From positions 2,604,001 to 2,668,000 of the forward strand of contig NZ_CP051198.1 in the NCBI RefSeq assembly GCF_024181225.1: 64,000 bases of DNA, given 5' to 3'. The DNA comes from Treponema sp. OMZ 787. Its GTDB lineage: Bacteria > Spirochaetota > Spirochaetia > Treponematales > Treponemataceae. Positions within the stretch are counted from its first letter, which is position 1, and each line of letters opens with the position of its first letter. The notes below the pieces were generated by a model that worked only from the letters and a program-made list of their open reading frames with translations, searched no databases and had not been told where the DNA came from. Made by a program: the position numbers and the translations under genes. Below are positions 59,611 to 64,000 of this stretch, one piece after another.

Positions 59611-59631
59611 AAGGTCAAATTAAAAAAATAA

Positions 59632-59672
59632 TAAAAAATCCCCCGCCGTATAAATCGGCGAGGGGATTTTAA
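59632..59672. terminator. Terminator of the large surface-type protein
   Basis: AAAATCCCC-CGCCG pairs with CGGCG-GGGGATTTT with one bulged A. The - strand run TTTTTTATTATT makes it efficient for the gene arriving from the right. Confidence 0.88.
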
Positions 59673-59679
59673 TTACCGC

Positions 59680-62600
59680 TTACTTTTTCTGTGCGGTTTC
59701 GATATAGCCGTTCATCGCCTGCCGTATAGCATAACCAAGCACCGGATTAGCCGTACCGTTGCCGTGTACCGTACCGCTTTCAGTACCGGAAGTATTAGCA
59801 CCGGTTACGGAATTCTTTATAACTCCGTAGTCAGTTGCAGTGTTGCCTTTCCACACACCGACATTGATATTGTCCTGCTGGACACGGCTGGCAGTCGGTA
59901 CAACCGAAACCTCCCACTTACCCGTAAAGTAACCGTTTGAATCGGTACCCTGGGCCGAGCCGGATACGCCCGTTGCCGTATCTACAAGGTAGGCAAGTTT
60001 GGAGCGTCCCGCGGAAGCCGAGTAGTAGCCTATATAGGGAACGGGCTTACCGGCTGCACCGGCCGCCGTATATGCGACATCCAAGGTAATATGAGTTCCC
60101 GTTATACCGTAGGAGTCAACCGTAGCGGTTTGGAAACTCGACGCATTATAGCTTGAAAGATACGCGTACTTCAAATCCGCACTATCCGAGTCAAAGGCTG
60201 CAATGTGTATACCGCCCGCCTTATCGACAACAATCTTGCAGTATTCGCCCACATTCATCTTATTGAAAACATCGATAGGAACACTCCAAGTACCGTTACC
60301 GTTTCCGCTTTGAGAGGCATGGCTTCCGTTTTGCGGATCGGTTTTATAGGTATATTTGAGCTTCCTGTTAGTTTCATCAAACCAAATTAACACCGCCGTA
60401 TCGGTTGCCGCCGTAGTACCCGACACAACACCGAGGGACAGGTAGGTTCCCGTAGCGTTACCGGTATTAACAACGGCGGAACCGTTTTTATACTTTCCTG
60501 CAACGATACCGACATTATCCTGATTGTAAGGGGTAACAGCGCGAGTTGTTTCCTGATCTTTAAATTGTCCGAAATCCGCGGCTGCCGCCTTATCATTGGT
60601 ACCGTACTTAAAGCGTATTTGATCGTTTATGCCGTCATAGTAGGCAAGATAAATACGCGGTTTTCCGGCATCGGAAGCGATTACCGCAGCAAGGGAGGGG
60701 TGCTGGATACGGGTTTTATCCAGTATGGTACCCCCGGCTCCATTCATATCGCCAATCTGCCCGATAGCCTCCAAGCGTCGGCCCTTAGTATCGTCGTAAT
60801 TGGCAGCCTGATTGGTAATACTGCTGATGCCCCATTTACTGCTAAAATAAGTGAATTTACCGCCTTGATTACCGCCGGAGTTTATATCCCTTCCCACAAC
60901 TACACCATGCGAATTTCCTTCACTGTCGTAGATAAAGTCGACATTCCCGTAGTCGTCGTAGTTTCTCTGCCATCTTTCATACGAATTGCCGGTTCCGTTA
61001 CTCATACTGAAAAAGTCGGGGCCGTTGGCAAAGGCAAAACCTATCATACCGTTTGAAGGATTGATATGCATAACGGGCTCGGTTATGACACCGCGGTGAG
61101 GCCGGGCGGCTTTATCGTTAAACTGCCAGACATCAAGGAAAAGGTCATCAGTCAGCTTGTCGTTGCTTGCGGTTTTCTTTGCCTTGTTGTATGGCTTCTC
61201 GTTATCCGTCAAATTATTGATTACCTTAACTGCACTTCCTCCTGAAGGAGTTACGGTAAGATCAAGAGCACCGCTTTTTGCACCGGCATCAAGAGTCAAA
61301 GACCACGGCGATGCAGTGCCGGACAGAGTTCCGGAGGAAACGCCTCCCACTGTTACGGCAGCACCGCTCAGGTTAAAGCCCTGTATCTCTATTTTTTCCT
61401 TATCCTGTACCGGATAGCGGCCCGTTGCTGTCCGTGCATACAAGTCGGGATCGTTTGTCCCGCCGAGCTTTGAAAGAGCTGTTTTTATGCCGGTTACGTA
61501 GGGCACCACATTTACGCTCATCGCCGGTTTATTAAAGGAAGGTTCATCGCCCGCATACCCTACAGGATAGAGGTAATAATCGGTAAACCGGGCCGGAACG
61601 GTTATATGTTCCCACTTAACCACATCACCTTCTACCGAAGTTATCGTAACAAGATACGAAACATCTCCGTCAACAGTGGTAGTTCCTGAAGAAACCGTGT
61701 CTACAATCCTCAGAACCTGTCCCGGAACGGCTGTATCGCCGGAGGCAAGTTGAAGCGATTGATTCGAGCTGCGTGTAACGGCGGTTTTTCTTGTAACCGT
61801 TCCCGCATTTGAGGTACCGCTTTCAACCGCATTATGATACGCCTTTATCGAAATATCCTTCTTTCCGACATCCGAGGTCGTCCATGTATACTCCCATTCT
61901 ACCCAGTGACCGTTTACGTCGAGACGGATATCCTTAACCGTTAAACTGTCCGAAGATGACCATGCTCCCGATGCATAGGTTGCCGTTTTTACCGCAGTAT
62001 CGACAGTAAGCTCCAATGCGGTCAGCTTTGTGGGGTGATAAGATGTACCGCGAAGAACTACCGTACCGGAAACATCGGATTCACCGGCTCCGGTAGAAAC
62101 CTTCTTAATCTCAATATGCCCCTTTGTTCTGTCATTGGATGCAAGACTGTTATCATCTTCCGCATTCCAATAGAAGGGAGAGATAAATACCGAGGGCTTA
62201 CGGGTATCATTGGTTTTTACGTTAAGCGTTACATTAAGCGTTAATTTACGTCCGGGATCGCCTACAGCACCGTCCGTAAGAACAATAACAAATTTTCGGT
62301 TATCGCCGTCAGATATTTGACCGGCAGCAAAATCCGACGGCACAAAGTCGATTGCACCCGCGGTAAGACTTCCGCTTTTGACGGCAGTATCGAGAGCCCA
62401 AGGATCAGCCGAAGTAGCTGCAACTTTATACAGAGTAAAGTTTCTTGTCGTACCCTGTCCGCCTTCCAATGCAAACTTGATTTGAGACTTGTCCGCTTTT
62501 TTAAGGGTAAATTCCTTTGTTATATCAAGCGTTTGACTGTAATTTTGAACCGAGTCGAGGCTTCCGTCACCGGCCTTTGTTACCGTTTCCACCAAGCCGG

Positions 62601-64000
62601 ACGTTGTATCATTTGAATAATTGTTGTTGCCGTTTAAGTCGGTACTAAAGCTTACATTTGTAATCTTTAAGGGTTTATTGCGCACAAAAACATCGCACGA
62701 GTACACATCGCCTGTATTGCCCGCATCATCGGCAGGTGTCAACTTTAATATATGCTTACCGTCGTCAAGAGTGTTTGTTTGTACCGCATGTGTAAAGCTT
62801 ACAAAGTTCCCGCTTTCGGGGTCAAACCTGGTAATTGAACCCGTATCCGTACTGCCGAATTCAATTTTTATTGTCTTTGTTTTGGAGCCCGTATCGTAGG
62901 CAAAACCCTGTAGTTGATAGTTTGTACTCGTCCTATCGAATACGATTGGGTTTTGTTCAAGCAGAATACAGGCTGCCGAAGAAGCAAAATCGGCTGTAGA
63001 TGCAAACTCGGCACGGGCATAGCTGCCTTGGGCGGTAAGATTGGTTACCTTAACTGCCTTTGCAGAACCGTTTTTTGTTTCCGCAAACAGGACAAGGTTC
63101 TCAAGATTCTTTTTAAGCCGATCAACCGCTTGCTGTACCGTTTCAGTACCTTCGAGGTTTACTAAAACACCGGAAGCGGCAGAATCCGTAAAAGCCGCCT
63201 TATTAAACTTACCGGCCGCCCGCCCGAATACGGCAGCAGGCTTACTGTTATCGTATTTGAGCATTATCTTTGACTTAACGGTTTGGTAATCTTGCGTTCG
63301 TCCGTCCGTTGCCGTAATATCAAATTCGATATAACCCGATTTTTGCTCATATCCATTTGTTTTTATCGGCACGGTAAAGGAATATCCCGAATCCGAACCG
63401 TCTGTAATGGCTGTAGGAGACGGGTTAAAACCGTTAGTAGTGCCGCTTGTATTAAGAGATTGCACTCCGGCAGGAACAGACTCGCTTGCAGCATGAAGAT
63501 CGTTTTTAATACCGCTGTTATGCTTTACCTTTCCGGTTATATTGAAACCGTTCCCCTTAATCCACTTTCCGTTCGGAGCATAATTTTCACCGTTCAATTT
63601 TATCTCGTAGAACTCTGCAACATCCTTACTCAGTATAAATTTACGTTCGGCAGACCAATCCCCGTCGGTGCCGACATTATTTTTTCCTTTCACACGCAGA
63701 TATACCGCTACGGATTTAGTAGATGAAGGAAGAGGAGCAAATATGCCATTACGTACAGCCTGCGTTAAAACATGATTCCAATACTGTATACCTGTGCTGT
63801 TTGCCGCAATTACATGACCGCTGCCGTAATCCTTACCGTCAAGCATCCAAGACGTACCGAAACTCTGCCCGTCTTTTCTTAACTGTAAGGTTATTTCCGT
63901 TACAAACTTACCGGAAGCGGGATTTGCAACAGATGCCGAACCGCTTATTACAACATCACCGCCGATAGATTCTCCGGTTTCTACACCGGCTTTCATTACC
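59680..64000 (-). CDS. Large repetitive beta-rich surface-type protein, C-terminal part (cut by window edge)
   Basis: At least 1439 residues are visible and the frame is open at the right edge, so the N-terminus and any signal are missing. The visible part is beta-rich and rich in Gly, Ser, Thr, Asp and Ala, with several Ig-like or fibronectin-like segments ('AVYLRVKGKNNVGTDGDWSAERKFIL', 'LKLTPADDAGNTGDVYSCDV'). The last 450 residues have repeated motifs like a propeller or sialidase fold ('GKPRIYLAYYDGINDQIRFKYG', 'AGKPVPYIGYYSASAGRSKLAYLVD'). I do not recognise a specific family. Base composition is richer in GC than the neighbours. Probable roles are surface adhesion or matrix binding; this is inference. 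Confidence 0.75.
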   Translation of the reverse strand, partial: VMKAGVETGESIGGDVVISGSASVANPASGKFVTEITLQLRKDGQSFGTSWMLDGKDYGSGHVIAANSTGIQYWNHVLTQAVRNGIFAPLPSSTKSVAVYLRVKGKNNVGTDGDWSAERKFILSKDVAEFYEIKLNGENYAPNGKWIKGNGFNITGKVKHNSGIKNDLHAASESVPAGVQSLNTSGTTNGFNPSPTAITDGSDSGYSFTVPIKTNGYEQKSGYIEFDITATDGRTQDYQTVKSKIMLKYDNSKPAAVFGRAAGKFNKAAFTDSAASGVLVNLEGTETVQQAVDRLKKNLENLVLFAETKNGSAKAVKVTNLTAQGSYARAEFASTADFASSAACILLEQNPIVFDRTSTNYQLQGFAYDTGSKTKTIKIEFGSTDTGSITRFDPESGNFVSFTHAVQTNTLDDGKHILKLTPADDAGNTGDVYSCDVFVRNKPLKITNVSFSTDLNGNNNYSNDTTSGLVETVTKAGDGSLDSVQNYSQTLDITKEFTLKKADKSQIKFALEGGQGTTRNFTLYKVAATSADPWALDTAVKSGSLTAGAIDFVPSDFAAGQISDGDNRKFVIVLTDGAVGDPGRKLTLNVTLNVKTNDTRKPSVFISPFYWNAEDDNSLASNDRTKGHIEIKKVSTGAGESDVSGTVVLRGTSYHPTKLTALELTVDTAVKTATYASGAWSSSDSLTVKDIRLDVNGHWVEWEYTWTTSDVGKKDISIKAYHNAVESGTSNAGTVTRKTAVTRSSNQSLQLASGDTAVPGQVLRIVDTVSSGTTTVDGDVSYLVTITSVEGDVVKWEHITVPARFTDYYLYPVGYAGDEPSFNKPAMSVNVVPYVTGIKTALSKLGGTNDPDLYARTATGRYPVQDKEKIEIQGFNLSGAAVTVGGVSSGTLSGTASPWSLTLDAGAKSGALDLTVTPSGGSAVKVINNLTDNEKPYNKAKKTASNDKLTDDLFLDVWQFNDKAARPHRGVITEPVMHINPSNGMIGFAFANGPDFFSMSNGTGNSYERWQRNYDDYGNVDFIYDSEGNSHGVVVGRDINSGGNQGGKFTYFSSKWGISSITNQAANYDDTKGRRLEAIGQIGDMNGAGGTILDKTRIQHPSLAAVIASDAGKPRIYLAYYDGINDQIRFKYGTNDKAAAADFGQFKDQETTRAVTPYNQDNVGIVAGKYKNGSAVVNTGNATGTYLSLGVVSGTTAATDTAVLIWFDETNRKLKYTYKTDPQNGSHASQSGNGNGTWSVPIDVFNKMNVGEYCKIVVDKAGGIHIAAFDSDSADLKYAYLSSYNASSFQTATVDSYGITGTHITLDVAYTAAGAAGKPVPYIGYYSASAGRSKLAYLVDTATGVSGSAQGTDSNGYFTGKWEVSVVPTASRVQQDNINVGVWKGNTATDYGVIKNSVTGANTSGTESGTVHGNGTANPVLGYAIRQAMNGYIETAQKK

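Noticed and set aside
60205-63968. Several 60-160 residue frames on the + strand within the large surface-type gene.
   Set aside because: They lie wholly inside a long continuous - strand frame with better composition. The higher GC content makes stops rarer in all frames.
1-64000. CRISPR arrays, tRNA or rRNA genes.
   Set aside because: I saw no spaced direct repeats of 24-40 bases with unique spacers, no cloverleaf with a GTTC-arm and CCA end, and no rRNA-like stretch. The only regular repeat is the coding minisatellite at 10 kb.

Overview
The window comes from a host-associated spirochaete of the genus Treponema, most likely oral T. denticola or a close relative. I infer this from gene content and style, not from a database search: a P83/100-family antigen, a class II PurE, large dCache chemoreceptors, methylthioribose kinase, selenium-handling genes, integron-type gene cassettes, and an AT-rich background with T-tract terminators.

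Layout. 0-5 kb: the 3' end of urocanate hydratase converges on two tandem paralogous chemoreceptors. 5-12.6 kb (+): a LolA-like protein, a RodZ-like HTH membrane protein, RimO, a large membrane protein carrying fifteen 36-bp repeats, an M15 peptidase and a membrane-anchored nuclease-fold protein, then a probable small RNA. 12.8-16.1 kb (-): ApbE, LspA and two cyclic-nucleotide-domain proteins, divergent from a PHP phosphoesterase and an RNA m5U methyltransferase. 18.3-22.5 kb: VapBC, two SPFH proteins, a lipoprotein, and a short selenoprotein gene interrupted by an in-frame UGA and followed by a SECIS-like hairpin. 22.5-32 kb (-): an ABC-2 exporter, a PdxK/ThiD-type kinase, MnmA, MtnK, an Omp85-like barrel, PurE and PurC. 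32-37 kb: an SDR, SSB and YajC-SecD-SecF. 37.3-39.4 kb (-): a class V desulfurase, a DUF3343 protein and YedF, a selenium-trafficking cluster. 39.5-43.5 kb: toxin-antitoxin genes, then an integron-cassette island with two well-formed attC sites and no integrase. 43.6-49.3 kb (-): Lon and SufCBD. 49.5-52.7 kb (+): a DAACS symporter and an unusual GPH transporter. 52.8-58.3 kb (-): a four-gene operon (steroid 5-alpha-reductase-like, PQQ/HEAT lipoprotein-like, P83/100, 2HCT carboxylate transporter). 58.4-59.6 kb: an Rpn nuclease gene with an apparent nested gene and a duplicated tail. 59.7-64 kb (-): the C-terminal 1439 residues of a large, GC-richer surface-type protein.

How the genes work together. 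Selenium is a recurring theme: the window holds both a probable Sec-containing HesB-like protein and a YedF/DUF3343/desulfurase cluster that could deliver the selenium. Fe-S assembly (SufCBD) supports RimO and the RlmD-like methyltransferase. Envelope biogenesis is represented by YajC-SecDF, LspA, LolA-like and Omp85-like proteins. Five toxin-like or defence-like loci are present (VapBC, ParE/Phd, a broken HigBA, Fic, Rpn).

The strongest leads are the selenoprotein, the candidate small RNA whose terminator loop copies the 16S anti-Shine-Dalgarno sequence, the integrase-less cassette island, and the nested rpn gene. Several genes have promoters so close to the start codon that their mRNAs would be leaderless.
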